Shown here: piece by piece, positions 5,321-5,504 of the stretch
Layout: each line of letters starts with the position of its first letter
How positions within the stretch are numbered: the stretch's first letter is position 1
Origin: Planctomycetaceae bacterium
GTDB taxonomy: Bacteria; Planctomycetota; Planctomycetia; Planctomycetales; Planctomycetaceae
Length of the DNA: 5,504 bases
Reading direction: 5' to 3'
NCBI GenBank assembly: GCA_020426065.1
Contig: JAGQQT010000300.1
Span: forward strand, 1 to 5,504
Translations under genes and position numbers: made by a program
The notes under the pieces: model-generated
What the model was told of the DNA's origin: nothing
What the model saw: the letters and a program-made list of their open reading frames with translations, nothing else
Databases searched by the model: none

Positions 5321-5504
5321 TCAACGTGAGCAGGTAGAATACGAAATGTGCGGAGCATCTGGTTGATGAGTATTGCTGGTGGGGCTGGGTTGTTCGAGAT
5401 GAAAATCGATGACCAGCGGCAGGTGATCGGATGCCGCTTTGGTTAACTTTCGTTTCACGAGTCGGGCTTCCCGAATGTTGATCGAGCCGCGTACAAACGC
5501 TTTG
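5321..5504 (-). CDS. Endonuclease/exonuclease/phosphatase (EEP) family protein, C-terminal end
   Basis: A minus-strand frame enters at the right edge and runs 60 codons to TGA at 5323-5321. It includes ASDHLPLVIDF, the C-terminal signature of the EEP (DNase I-like) superfamily. There the Asp (5428-5426) and His (5425-5423) of the S-D-H triplet are the conserved catalytic pair of a metal-dependent phosphodiesterase fold. The preceding segment (GSINIREARLVKRKLTKA) fits the strand and loop that usually lead into this motif. After VIDF, where many members stop within a few residues, there is a polar Pro/Ser/His-rich tail of about 27 residues. Whether the substrate is DNA, a sugar phosphate or a lipid cannot be told from this fragment. 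The gene is convergent with the exported-protein gene, 56 bases away. Confidence 0.85.
   Translation of the reverse strand, partial: KAFVRGSINIREARLVKRKLTKAASDHLPLVIDFHLEQPSPTSNTHQPDAPHISYSTCSR

Overview
The window looks like chromosomal DNA of a planctomycete-type bacterium (Gimesia/Rubinisphaera/Planctopirus-like). This is an inference. It rests on a secreted tandem NIPSNAP protein next to a large MMPL/RND transporter, a DUF486 (DMT-like) membrane protein, moderate GC by eye, and the absence of a Shine-Dalgarno site before some genes. No rRNA, tRNA, CRISPR array, insertion sequence or phage gene is visible, and the coding frames are intact.

Layout. Positions 1-4306 read leftward on the minus strand. 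The order of transcription is an 846-residue MMPL/RND transporter (4306-1766), then a secreted double-NIPSNAP protein (1769-1002). The two overlap by 4 bases (ATGA), so they are very probably translationally coupled. A strong intrinsic terminator (956-914) closes this pair. Next come a DUF486 small membrane protein (about 866-525) and, 24 bases on, an unrecognised helical protein (500 to beyond position 1). Positions 4307-4631 are a divergent intergenic region. It holds a good sigma70-like promoter facing right, a 13-bp palindrome on its -35 box, and two imperfect hairpins. On the plus strand a 71-residue cysteine/histidine zinc-binding protein (4632-4847) and a 133-residue exported or membrane-anchored protein (4863-5264) form a tight two-gene unit followed by a small hairpin. 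The right edge carries the C-terminal end of an endonuclease/exonuclease/phosphatase (EEP) family enzyme on the minus strand (5504-5321), convergent with the plus unit.

How they may work together. The MMPL pump and its coupled exported NIPSNAP protein are the clearest functional pair. A role in moving or handling a lipid or hydrophobic compound outside the cytoplasmic membrane is plausible but not shown. The small zinc protein and its exported partner are cotranscribed by position, with no known function. DUF486 and the edge protein may share a transcript. Nothing in the window proves a new system. The most notable items are the MMPL-NIPSNAP coupling and the structured divergent control region.
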